The position numbers were made by a program, and so were the translations under genes. From NCBI GenBank assembly GCA_905250115.1, contig CAJNOI010000124.1, forward strand, positions 65,522 to 129,521: a stretch of DNA of 64,000 bases, given 5' to 3'. The stretch is from Adineta steineri (lineage: Eukaryota > Rotifera > Eurotatoria > Adinetida > Adinetidae). Numbering within the stretch: the first letter of the stretch is position 1; each line of letters opens with the position of its first letter. Of the stretch, positions 31,991-44,600 are shown one piece after another. The notes below the pieces were generated by a model, which saw only the letters and a list, made by a program, of their open reading frames with translations, had not been told where the DNA came from and ran no database searches.

Positions 31991-33481
31991 TTGTATAACA
32001 TTTTGTAAATGAAAAAAACATAGAAGATTATTAAATTATATATTCAATATTTGATTGAACTTATGAAATTGTAATGATTGTTGAACACTTATAGAAATCA
32101 AAACTTGAAAGATATTATAGAGTGGCTTAAATGTAACTAAACAGTCTTTAATTATGAATAAATTATAATAGAATGTGGGTATCGGTGAGATGGGACGTTC
32201 CATCTCTTGAGCCACACCCAATCTCAAGATTCAAATCGAACCTGTTGGCTTGGTCTCTCGTTTGGAGAATTTAATCGAATATATTTCAAGTTAATAGCCA
32301 TTATAGACGTTCATTTTAATATATTTATCTGAGCTCTCACATGACAGGCGTGAGTCTTTCTTTTGCCTTTCCTAACGATAAAATAATGATAAAATGTTCT
32401 CCGGCATAATTGATCACAGTCCAGGAAGAAGAATGAAGAGAAAAATAAAAAGAAACTTATGATATAACAACAACATCTGGTAGCAAATTGATTATAAAAA
32501 AGATTTTCTGGAAAAAAAATATGAAAATAAATAAATAAATAAATAAACCAAATGGATGTTCTAAGGCAAGCCGTTTTGAGAAATAAATAACTTCTAAATT
32601 CCGATGATGGATAGATGAGTATATTATATTACAATTTCGATGTGTACCATTGTGAACATACATCGAAAATATAAAGTTGCCGATATACAGCATAATGCTT
32701 CTCTATGCAAGGCAGACTAATTATAATAACTATTGTTTTTGTCATTTTCTTTGTTGATTTTGATTTGATGATCCTATTACCAGTTATATATTCAAGAAAA
32801 AGGAGCGGACAATAAACTTCTATATATATACTACTAGTTTTAAAAAAATTTTCATGTTGATCGCTATCAATTACCAAAAGCTATTTGTGGATCATCCTTG
32901 TGATTTTTTAAGTGTTCCTATGAAGAAAATTTGTCGATAAAAACACTCACTGTCCGACAGTACATTAGCTTCATTTTGCTTATTCTTTTATTGGTTTTTG
33001 TGAGTGTTGTTAATATCTGCCAAATACGTCGTAAGATTCCTCAATATTCTCCATAAATATGTTGTAAAACGAAAAGAAAATCAGATTATCATATTACATA
33101 CTATAAATGTCTTCTCACTTTCTAACATAGATTATAACTCTGATCCCATCTGTTAAAATCCTGTTTTTTTGCGCAGTTTAGTTTAACAGTTATGTGACGC
33201 ATGAGTTAAAAGTCAGATATTTATTCGGAAATACGTCAGAGAAATGCGTTAATAAATGCTAGAGAATGTGCATCATCTGTTATAATTATTCACATTTACG
33301 TCAGCAACGAGACATTACACCTGGAAAAAAACGGAACAAACGAGTTTGTTCATTGTATATCATGAAATTTGATGACGACAATAAATTCAAATATTGTTAT
33401 TACAAAAAAAATATAAATGCAGCTTATATATAAAGAGTTGATATTGTATTCATTTTTTTTTCATTGTATTAGCGGGAAAAC
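31991..33481. other. Intergenic with one hairpin
   Basis: A hairpin-like CA/TG pair at 32172-32229 (GAATGTGGGTATCGG opposite GAGCCACACCCAATC) plus a nested GAGATGGGACG/CGTTCCATCTC stem. A short (AATA)n run lies at about 32525-32547. The rest is AT-rich, including the probable promoter of the LDLa/EGF receptor. Confidence 0.5.
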
Positions 33482-36400
33482 ATGTTTTATACAATCTATT
33501 TATTTTATTCTATTCTTTTACATTGGACCATTGCTACGCCTCATATTAACCTCTATTATACAGACAAGATAATTGAACATGATGATGATGTATTACAACA
33601 TAATTGTATATATATTCCTCTGTTTTGGCAACCACGAGATGGAGATCATGAAGCAATCTCTTATTGTATGAATGAATTACCATCAAAATTTAATATTCTG
33701 GAAGATGATTTCTTACCAAAGTTTACGTTTGCTGAACTATCCAGAGAGAATATAACCAGTCAACAACTATATCTTTGGTCAGCACCTATAGATGTTGTTG
33801 AACATTATGAATTCTATTTGAATCAATCATTAACATCACCTGATCATACATTAGCAAAAGAAATCTTCTATAATTGTACATTGCCTAGATTTGGTCCGAT
33901 GTGCCAGTACGAATTACCTTATGATAAGCTAGACTCCGTATCGTTACATGAATTCAACCTATATCTTGGTGGATTTCATAATCGTGATTCAACTAATTTA
34001 ACCTGTTATATTTATATACCATGTGATCGTGGCCCGTTTCCATCTTGTTTAGATTGGACTGAAGTTTGCGATGGAAAATTCGATTGTCTCAATGGAAACT
34101 TTGATGAAGAATATTGTTCGCAATCGGAAATTACTGAATATAAAGATAATGAATTTCGAGTAGATGCAGAACAAAGTGTATCACAATCATTGTATTCACA
34201 GGATTACTCTAGTACTGAAAATCTTTTCGATTCTGTTAGCGACTATACTGAATGGTCTCGCAAATATGATGGATGTATTGGAAATGAACCGTCATTGAAA
34301 TGTGAAGATTACATATGTAAAAATATACCATTAACAAGTTCCTGTTCGACACAACGTCAGAAACGATTACTAGAAGCAATATTTTCCATCAAAAATCAAA
34401 ATGTATCTGATCATTGTTGGTCAGCATTCAAATGTATTATTATATCGAATGGTTTGATCTCAATTTGTAATGATTTTTGTAACGGTGAAGATTGTATTAA
34501 AATCATTGAAAATGAATGTCCAGATATGTTTTATTTTCCTGCTGTTCCAGTTCTCTTTGGTCACATTTATCTGGCTTATGAAAAAAAATGATTCAAAAAT
34601 TTTCAATAAAGGAACATTTCCATATCCTTATGTATGCTATAATAATTCTCGATATGATAATTATTTTGTTGGGCGTCCAAAGTTATCATTCAAAAACACA
34701 GTATGTTATCGTGATTATTACCATTCTCCTTTATCTATAGAAATAAAGCTCTCGATCGAAAATTACTTGTTCACCGCACACGAATTATTGGTACGGTATA
34801 ACCAAGCTTTGACTAATACTTCTACATCTGATTGTCCTCGGGGCGATGATGAGAATTCACTTGTAATAGATGCCAATAGTCTAATAACTGAAGAAATGTC
34901 TACATGCGATGATAAAATTAATGTACTCAGTGAAACTCTTCTATATACAAGAAAGAATATTTCTTTTCAAACTATTTGTGATGGATATACTGAGTTATAC
35001 CCAGTAATTATTGATGGACGAAATGAAACCGATGAAACTGAATGTCAACAATGGCCATGTGATAATATATATACTCATTGTGATGGTTTTTATAATTGCT
35101 GGAATGGTGCGGATGAACTTGGCTGTAATTCCTCGCCACTATTAAATTGTCCTCTTCATAATCATATATGTGTTTCACCTATTACAAATCAATTTATGTG
35201 TTTACCGATTACAAAGGCGAATGATGGTAAAATTGATTGTCTGGGTGCAACTGATGAACAACGACTGTGTCGAGTAAAATGTTCACATCCAAATCTATTG
35301 GACTCTACGAATTTTTATTGTATCTACCAAAACTCTGGAAAATGTATCGATTCTAAAAATCTATGCAATAAGGAGAACGATTGCGACAACGGAGATGATG
35401 AGCAATTTTGTAGAAAAGAAAGTACAGCAGCAAGTGGAAGTCTTGATTGGTTGCTTCACAACACATTTCCAACTAATGTTGAGAATTTTTTACGTGAAAG
35501 TTCGACTAGCAGACCAAAACCATCAACCGTACGTTTTACACTCAATGAAAAAAGTCATCTGATTAAAAATAGTCGCACATATCCCACAAAAACAAGATCT
35601 ACATTCATACCTATTCTCATCATGCCACCGCAACGTCAATATCGATGTTTCCGTGGTCTTGATTTAAATGTTTGGTTGAATAAAAAAATTGGTATATCGT
35701 CAGGCACATGTCTCTGCCCACCTAGTTATTATGGTGATCAATGTCAATATCAAAATCAACGAGTAAGTGTAACGAGCGCGTTTCGAACATTATCGGACTC
35801 TTGGGAAACACCATTTGTAATAATTATTTCACTTATTGATAATAGTGATGAACGAATTATTCATTCACATGAACAATTTACTTATTTATTCATAAGAGAT
35901 TGTGAATTGAAATTTAATAATTATTTTATTTATTCAACTCGACCTAAAAATCAAACTAAAAAATATGCAATTCATATTGATATTTATGAACAAATCTCGT
36001 TATCTTATCGTGCAAGTTTTTTGTTTCCAATTACTCGGCCATTTTTACCGGTACATCATCGAACATTTATAATAGATATTCCACGAAGTGATAATGTTCA
36101 AACATGCTCAAGTCGTTATTGTGTTCATGGAAAATGTATAAAATATTCAAATAATCAACAAGCAAATAGTTTTTGTCGATGTGAACCAGGATGGTCTGGG
36201 CGTTTATGTACTATTTCTCATAATTGTACGTGTTCATCTGATTCATTATGTATTGGTGTATCTGCTAATAAACGATCGATATGTGTATGTCGCATACATA
36301 AATTTGGTACTCGATGTTTTATCACCAATTCAATTTGTCAAACAAATGATAGTTCAACATGTAACAATCATGGTCAATGTATTTCCTCAGATGCATATAG

Positions 36401-38081
36401 AACATCACAAAGACCATTTACATGTATTTGTTCAAAAGGTTTTAGTGGTGATCAATGTGAAATTGAAGATAATAAAATTATTCTATCATTTAACAAAGAT
36501 ATTAAATTATCACAATCATTATTTATTCATTTTATTGAAGTTAGAAATAAAGATACTCCACTAAGAATAACTACACATCAAACTATTCCTTTTATACAGC
36601 ATGATTCACTTATTATTAAATGGTCACGTCCATTTCATATTGTTTTTATTGAACTTTCTAAACAGAATTATTATTTAACAAGTGTTGAAAAGATTTATAA
36701 TCAATCATCAACAATAACTAAATTAATACAACCATCAGATCGTTGTTATCATATAAGTGAACTGTTTAATGAAACTATTTTCAAATTTCATCTTCTTCGT
36801 CGTATAAAATATTATCATTTACCATGTCAAAATTCATCATTTAATCTCTCTTGTTTTTATGATGATATTCATCTTTGTTTATGTTATGATCATCTTGAAA
36901 CACGTTTGACTAACTGTTTCCAATTCAATCATAGTATGACATTTGATTGTTCAGGTGAGAATGAATGTATCAATGCAGGACAATGCTTTCAAGAAACAGT
37001 ACGCTGTCATAAAAGATCAATGTGTGTTTGTCCTCTATGTTTTTATGGAAGATATTGTCAATTTACTACTAGTGGATTTGGTTTATCACTTGATAGTATT
37101 TTAGGTTATCATATTCGACCACATACTACTATTACACATCAATCAAACATTGTAAAAGTAAGTATAGCATTAACTGTAATCTTTATTTTAGCGGGTTTTA
37201 TCAATGGTATACTTGCAATGATTACATTCAATAATAAGAAAATATGTGAAGTTGGTTGTGGGTTATATTTATTAGGTTCATCCATAACTACTCTACTTAT
37301 AACAATTCTATTTGGATTGAAATTTTGGATACTTATTCTAGCACAAATGGCAGTTATATCGAATGAATTATTTTTAAAAATTCAATGTATTTCTCTTGAA
37401 TTTCTTCTTCGAATTTGTCTTAATATGGATCAATGGTTAAATGCATGTGTTGCTTGTGAACGAGCTATAACTATAATCAAAGGTACTCGTTTTGTGAAAA
37501 GAAAAAGTAGACAAGCAGCTAAATTAATTATTGTTACTCTATTGATTTTTAATATTACCACATTGATTTATGATCCTATTTATCGACAGCTACTCGAAGA
37601 AAAGAATAATGATAATGATGATGAAAAACGAATATGGTGTATTGTCGATTATTCACCTAGCTTACAAGTATTTAATTCTATAATGCATATTTTTCAATTT
37701 TTTGCTCCATTTATGATTAACTTGATTTCAGCAATTATTCTTATAACAAAAAAATCTCAACAACAATCAAATGTTCATACTAAACGAAACTTTAGAGAAA
37801 TTTTACGAGAACAGTTCAGACAACATAAACATTTATTGATTGCTCCTGTTCTTTTAGTTATTCTTGCAATACCACGTTTAATTATTACTTTCACATCAAA
37901 ATGTATGCAATCAAGTAATGAGTCATGGTTATTTCTTATTGGATATTTCATTACATTTATTCCACCTATGCTTACTTTTGTCATATTCATCCTACCATCG
38001 AAATTTTACAAAAAAGAATTCAAAACAACTATTACGCAATATCGAACCAATGTAACGAAACGTTTACAACGACTAGTATGA
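33482..38081 (+). CDS. LDLa/EGF-repeat seven-TM receptor, one homopolymer frame slip
   Basis: A signal peptide (FYTIYLFYSILLHWTIATP) starts a long ectodomain. LDLa modules: first at about residues 180-212 (CLDWTEVCDGKFDC...DEEYC), then HCDGFYNCWNGADELGC, CLPITKANDGKIDC and CIDSKNLCNKENDCDNGDDE. A row of EGF modules follows (CLCPPSYYGDQC, CRCEPGWSGRLC, CICSKGFSGDQC, CVCPLCFYGRYC). The C-terminus is a 7TM domain from about 37150, with ACERAITIIKG where class A has DRY. Total about 1530 residues. Continuity needs one frame change at an eight-A run (34583-34590): with seven A the reading GHIYLAYEKN joins DSKIFNKG. No introns. A lineage-expanded bdelloid surface receptor, ligand unknown; this allele may be broken, or the run may be an assembly indel. 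Confidence 0.8.
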
Positions 38082-38730
38082 CGATCTATGCATAAAAGTG
38101 TTGTTTGTATATGTAATCTTGGTACACATCCTCTTTTTTCTTTTGTTTTCTTTATACCTACTTCAATATTGTACTTTACTTCTCTTCGTATTTTTTTCTC
38201 TCTGATGGGCGCGTATAGAAGTGTATGAAATCGATGAAATTCTCGATAAAAATAAATATAATAAAGTGTAATACTATCAGAATAATATACACATTGCGTG
38301 CCTGTTCGATAATAGTTGGTATGGATGTATCTTCTCTTAACCCGCACATATAACTTCTGTATGTGTTATTCACAAGAGTCTTCTAAGTAACGTGGTTTGT
38401 TATCTTTTTTCTATTATCTATAAACAATTGCATCTTTACTTCAGTATATATTCTTATCTTTACATTTGCATTACTAAGGTGTCCGTTGTTGTTTTATTTT
38501 TAAAAAGTTTCCATCAAAAGGCATCTACACTTTGAAACGTTAGAATTCTTCGCAAACTTCACGTATTTTCACACATAAAAGGTAAGGTTACAGTCATGTA
38601 TATGGTGAGAATCAAGATTCTTAGTAAAAATAGAAGAATTTTATGTGTCCAAACAAACTGAAATACTTCATGATAAATATCCAAGCTAATGAATATACTT
38701 AAATTCTGACATTTCTTTGATCGTTTCAGG
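38082..38730. other. Intergenic
   Basis: AT-rich; probable 3' UTR of the receptor and promoter of the F-box gene. No repeat of note. Confidence 0.4.
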
Positions 38731-41139
38731 ATGGATCGTAATCATATCGTTCGTTTACCTGTGGACATTATATACGATATTTTTGATTATTTACCAGCTC
38801 ATGAAATCTTGCTGGCCTTTTCTGATATCAATCCATTTTTCGATACTATACTGTCTACTTATCCACGCTACCGATTAGTTTTTAAATCGATCCTGAGGCC
38901 ACATTTTGATCTTGTTTGCAATCGAATTTCACCTGGTCAAGTCATCTCATTGACGCTATCGGATCTTGACGATACACCAGGTCAAACAGAGTTATTTTTC
39001 TCACGCTTTCAAATAACAGACTTCGATCGAGTTCAATTCCTCACTTTGATCAATATTGAAACTGCATCATGGGAACATATATATCCTTATTTAAAGAAAA
39101 TTGATAGTCATCATCGGTTGATAATTGTGTCAACCGATGTTGATCTATTGCCTCATGCGCAGCTACTATTGTATTCTAGTCAACTACAAATTAATGCCGC
39201 TAGTCAATTACAAACACAACAATTACCTCATCTTCGCTCTTTAACTGTGTCACAGTCTTCGATCGCTGAATTAAGGACAATCTGCGCATCTGCCATGCAG
39301 CTCACGTCTCTTAAAGTTCACAAGATGATCTTTAACGCAAACGATGAGCTGTTTTTACCAGCGCAGCAATTAAAATATTTAGTCTTGAATTTAGATGGTA
39401 AGCATTTGTATTAATTGAAAGACTAATATGACTAAATTATTAGATGTACCTGTTCCAATGGATCACCTGAATCATCTACTCTTAAATCTTCCTCGACTCA
39501 AACACCTTGAACTATCAGCAACAGGATCGATGGATCTTATCGATGCCAAAAAATGGGAAACGATAAGTCGTCAACTTATTACGTTCCACTTTGATTTTTC
39601 TATACAGATTGATGGGATCGAAGAAATTCTTGATTCATTTCGCACATCATTTTGGATTCAGGAGAAAGAATGGTTTGTGGCATGTACACGGGAACGTCTA
39701 TTTTCAGTTCCATACTATTTAGATACATGTGCGAATACTTCTTTTCGACCACCTATATATACCACGGCACGTAAAGAGATCTTATTCTTTGATCATATCA
39801 ATCATTTCATCATAGATAATTCCTCTACAATCCATCCACACTATTTTCGTTACTTAAAGACTTTAGAACTTCAGGTTTCCAACGTATTCCAACACTTATC
39901 GGCACTCATCGATCTGAGCCAGATAGAAACTTTAATTATCTCGTCTAAAGTTGATCGATCGACCATTTCCTCTCTACTAAAATTAATACCTAATCTACGA
40001 CAATTGTCAATAAACACTGAACTTCGAAACTTTCTCGCACAAACTAAAAATATGCATTTGGAACACATTCGAACATTAGAAATCAAGGAAATGCTAGGAA
40101 GCGGGGATTATTATATTCTCGAACAACTAGGTCGACTATTTCCAAAAGTAGAAGTTTTACATGTAAATTCCATTAATTGGATAACAGGTATTGCTCATTT
40201 GATTGATAATTTCTCGAACTTGTTAAATGCATCAATTCGACTTGAAATATTGTTGCCAGCTAATCAATCGAATCGAAAACCTGAAATAGCGATTGCTATG
40301 AAAAAAGCAGTGATTAATGAAAGCAAACGTCTGCAACATGACACATTCACTTGTCGACACAGATCTGATTCGACTATAGATCAGAATCAAGCGATATTTT
40401 TAGATTTTTGGATGACAAAGAATCAGGTCAGTTTTTTTTACTACAGTATACATTTTCATTGATTAATATTTCTTTGATCCAGGCATTGGAAACTCCCTAT
40501 AATAGAAAGCGGCTACCACGAAGAGGATACAATTATTATTGGCTGAATGACTTGCTTAATCGGAACATCTTTTTAAGATTACTTACATCCACTTTATATT
40601 CATATGTACTAGAATTCGCAATCCTATATGCTATATTGATTCATGCAGGCCAATGGTATACTGTATTCATTTTATTGGTATTTCTAGTTTTGAACTCCAA
40701 GCTCTTGAAGTATTGGAAAGATCCACTCGCTACAAAATTAATCTTGGCATTCGGTGTCAGTTTGTATGGAGTACTCAACTACAGGATCAGTGGAACATGG
40801 AATTCGCTCTTCTTCTATAATATATACTGTTTCTTGTGCAATCCCTTGAAATTTACATTTGGTCCAGACTCTGGCTATCTTTTAATCAATTTCTATATAT
40901 TCCTCTGCTTGTGGCTGGCTAAATGCATTGAAATGTGTTGTTCACATACATTTATTGCTTCATCTACCCAGCTATTTCGGAAGATTGGCGTTGTCTGTCT
41001 CCTAATCGTCAATGTTTTCATCGTTCTGAAACATCCGATCTCATTCATATCTTCTTTTCTCTTCACATCTTATACGTTAACTTATTGCTTAATTGCCATA
41101 GCTTTCTTTTCAATTGGATGGTTGATTAAATCACGCTGA
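38731..41139 (+). CDS. F-box protein with polytopic membrane C-terminus
   Basis: Three exons: 38731-39397, 39444-40426 and 40483-41139, all GT-AG and phase-compatible; 768 residues. The F-box is at residues 6-50 (VRLPVDIIYDIFDYLPAHEILLAFSDI). The middle is a Leu-rich region of irregular LRR character (LKHLELSATGS, LETLIISSK-like IETLIISSK, LRQLSINTEL). Exon 3 adds about 219 residues with five or six hydrophobic segments (YVLEFAILYAILIHAG, WYTVFILLVFLVLNS, IGVVCLLIVNVFIVL, LTYCLIAIAFFSIGWLI). F-box proteins recruit substrates to SCF ubiquitin ligases and are normally soluble; a membrane tail is unusual. Exon 3 could instead be a separate gene, but the splice site is clean and in frame. Confidence 0.75.
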
Positions 41140-41663
41140 AAATACCATAAAATCTTCCTGAACTATTAAACTTTGATTAATCGAACGTGAAAAATTTCCC
41201 TTGAAAAAAAGACACTTGGTCTTCCGAGCTATACCATTTTTTTTTTGATAATAGTTTCATAATCATTCTTAAACACTGGAAATTCAATAAAATTAGGAAG
41301 AGAGAGTGTGTATTTGTGGCTTAAAAGAAAATGTATATTCATGCTCACACTCATCCTTGAGTTTTGATAAAATATGTATATTCATGATGCATTTCTAAGA
41401 TGAGTACTACATGTGGAGATTTTTATTATTAGTTATAGAACAAAGTCTAAACCAGGGTGTGAGTGTGAGTATGAGAATTTAAAAAGAAGTGCAGCTGCAT
41501 TCACACGCATACCCACACCCACATCTTCTACTAATGCATTTTGGAGTCTTTATCTTGTAATTATTTTCTTTTATTATCGTTAGTATATTTATGAAACACA
41601 AAACAAAAACACATGCTAGTATCTTTTCTAAATATGCTTGTAAAGTATGCCATCTAAATGTAA
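41140..41663. other. Convergent intergenic with two TG/CA hairpins
   Basis: Between the 3' ends of the F-box and DUF3638 genes. A loose hairpin at 41300-41362 (GAGAGAGTGTGTATTTG / CATGCTCACACTCATCC) and a strong one at 41456-41521 (GGGTGTGAGTGTGAGTATG / CACACGCATACCCACACCC). Confidence 0.65.
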
Positions 41664-44600
41664 TTAAACGAGCTTGAATGCATTGAAAATAATACTACCG
41701 ACATGAGATGATATGGATGCGTGTGAATTATTTCGATTTTCTATAATTTCTTTGATAAATTTTAATGGATTAGAAACAAACCGGGCTTGATTGATTTTTA
41801 AGTCATTACGATGTTTTGAGTCGCTTACATATCCATCGGCGCCAATCCAACCGTTCTCGAATGCTTGTTCTTCAGTTTTTGTTCGAGGTTTAGGACACAA
41901 GCTCAGACAATGACAGAAAGCGTTTTGTTCATCTTTTGTTTCAAAGTAGAGAGTTCCATTAAAGACAAACAACTGAACTAAGCACTCGAGCGACACATTA
42001 AAAATACTATCTGTGTTAGATTGGTCAATTGTCGGTGGAATTGTAAGGCTTGGAGTATTCACAAAAATAGATTGAGTTTGTTTAGTACGCGGTAACAATA
42101 AACGTAATGTAGTAATTGATGAAACGTCAGATTGCTGTTGAAGATGAAAAGTCTTTAACTTACCCATCAACCAGTTCGCTTCTAGAGCATTGATAAAAAT
42201 AAAGTGACGATTTCTATAGACGAGAAGCCATCGTGGAGGACGTAGAAATGAATTGAGTGATGTTCCTTTGGTTGTAATTACACGTTGAAATTCTGTAGAA
42301 ACCCATAAATTTGATTGCCAACTATTCTGTTGACAATCATTAAACCATGTTGTCTCAGTAAACGCGTATGCCAAAGGGCGAAATACATGAGGAAACTGTG
42401 CAAGATTCATAGCAGTACATTGCATGTCACATAATCTTTTGATTTCTTCATGTAGTACTGCTTTATACGGTTCTACTGATGGAGAACGTTCTATATGCCG
42501 TTCTTCTTCTAATTCTTGTTCAAGTTCTCGTTGTTGTTCTTCATCTAATAACTGCGATAAACGTTGTTTTGTTCCACCATAGTCTATCAATCGCTTCAAC
42601 ACTGCATCTTGAATTTCTCGTGATCCATAACCAGTGATTAGACGATAACGAGCAGAATGCAGTTTGAAAATTGTCTGTAGTATTTTGGAAGCACCATACA
42701 TCTCTCTGAGATGAATAACTTCAGGTTCTAAACAGTCTCTAGCTAATTTTTCCATGATGCTTGTAGTAAACTCTTGTTGATGGTTGTTCCAATCAACATA
42801 TTGGAATGCAGCAATTTTTCGTTGGAAACTTAAACTTTGTGCAGCCCAATGATGTAGTCCTTCCCATGTCGATTGTACAGTATTTTCATAGACCCAGCGA
42901 AGAATATCTCTTACAGTAATTTGGGTGCTCATACTTCTTGTAACTAACTTTGTCGTTAGCTTTATAATCTGTTGATGAACTTCATGTGAACCCAAAAATA
43001 TTAAAGAATGACCATTTCCCAGTTTTCTCATTCTCATACATGCTTGAACAAATCGATCTTTTGTTAAACCATTTCCTAGCGTGACTGCGGCTCGAAATTC
43101 TCGTGGAAATTTAAAATCAGTTCCTCTTGTATGAATATCATCCAGATAAAATATACAACGATCTAATCTTTCGCTTGCAGGTGATGTTATAAATGGATGA
43201 TCACGACATTGCCGATCATAGACAACTATGGAATCTGAATCAAAATAAACTACATATTCGATTTCAGATGAAGATGACATATTCAGCCATTGAACTGCAA
43301 TCTCTCGATTACTTCCATCAACAAACAACGCGCCAACATCTAAGATCACATTGATTTTCTCCTTATTATTTATAATGCGCTTTAAAATCTCCTCTGAAGT
43401 AACATTAATAGGTAGGGATTGGTATCTGTCATTTTCCGGTTGTAATAGATTGTTAACAACGATAGCATCTGTCTGTTGAAGTTCAGGTAGATCGTATTGA
43501 CGAATATGAATGGGTAATAGTAACTGTGTATCGTTTGTACCACTAAATCCAGTGATATTTTTTGATCGTAATGATGAAGATAAATCCCAAGCAGATGCAA
43601 CTAATTTAGAAGGAAACTGTTTTGCTTCACGAGGGAAGACAAAATGATTAAGGAAATAATTAATGACTAACATATTATATCGTAATGTAGGAAAAAGATC
43701 ATGAATTCTTTGATGATAATCTTTAAGATTAACACCTTTCCATTGTTTAATACTTGATGGTATATTGTCATCTTCTTCATTCGAAATCCACTGATTGTAA
43801 ATTGATGCAGGATCACTTTCTTCGTCACTCAAACGGCCAAAACATTGAATTAATTGTAAGTCATTGAGACCAGAATAATAATATGTAAAATATGTTAAAA
43901 CAAGTGCAACATCGGGATGACCGAATTCAGTTCTATCAGCTGCAACATCTTTTGCACGAAATGGTACTGCCATTAGCCGATTAAAACAAGGGTTTGGATT
44001 AACTCCATAATTAACCCGATGGCGTTTTTTCAGTGCAACTAGCAAGACTTCAGACGATAATAAGCCGCGAACAATCAGAAATGACAGAATATCATTTTGG
44101 GAAAATTTACCTTCTAGACACTCAATTGATGAATATGTTTGTAAAATGAACGAGACGACAATTTGTTTATCGACTTGTCGATAAGATTTTTGATTCAACC
44201 AATCATTGGCTATCTTTTTACACAATGTTGAGAAAGGAAGATGTGATTGCAGACGAAACTGTGGAAAAGCGCTTTTCCGTTCTGCTGATTTGTAACAAAC
44301 TTCTTTATTAAACTGTCTTGAGATATGTGAAGCGTATTTTTTAACTAATTCAAGTATTGATTGAATAGTTTTCCACCGTTGTGCACCTCCATCAACTTGT
44401 TGTTGACCACCTACAGTGTATATCAACTGATATTTGACATGTAGAATTTCATCAGATTCATCTAGTACATCACGCACATTTGCTTTTAACCATCGTTGAA
44501 GTGTTAACATTGAACAACCAGCCGAAAATTCCTTTCGTCGACATTTATCTATGGTGAGTAAGTCAAAGGATAGAATATCTTCTGGTGAAGTTAATATAAC

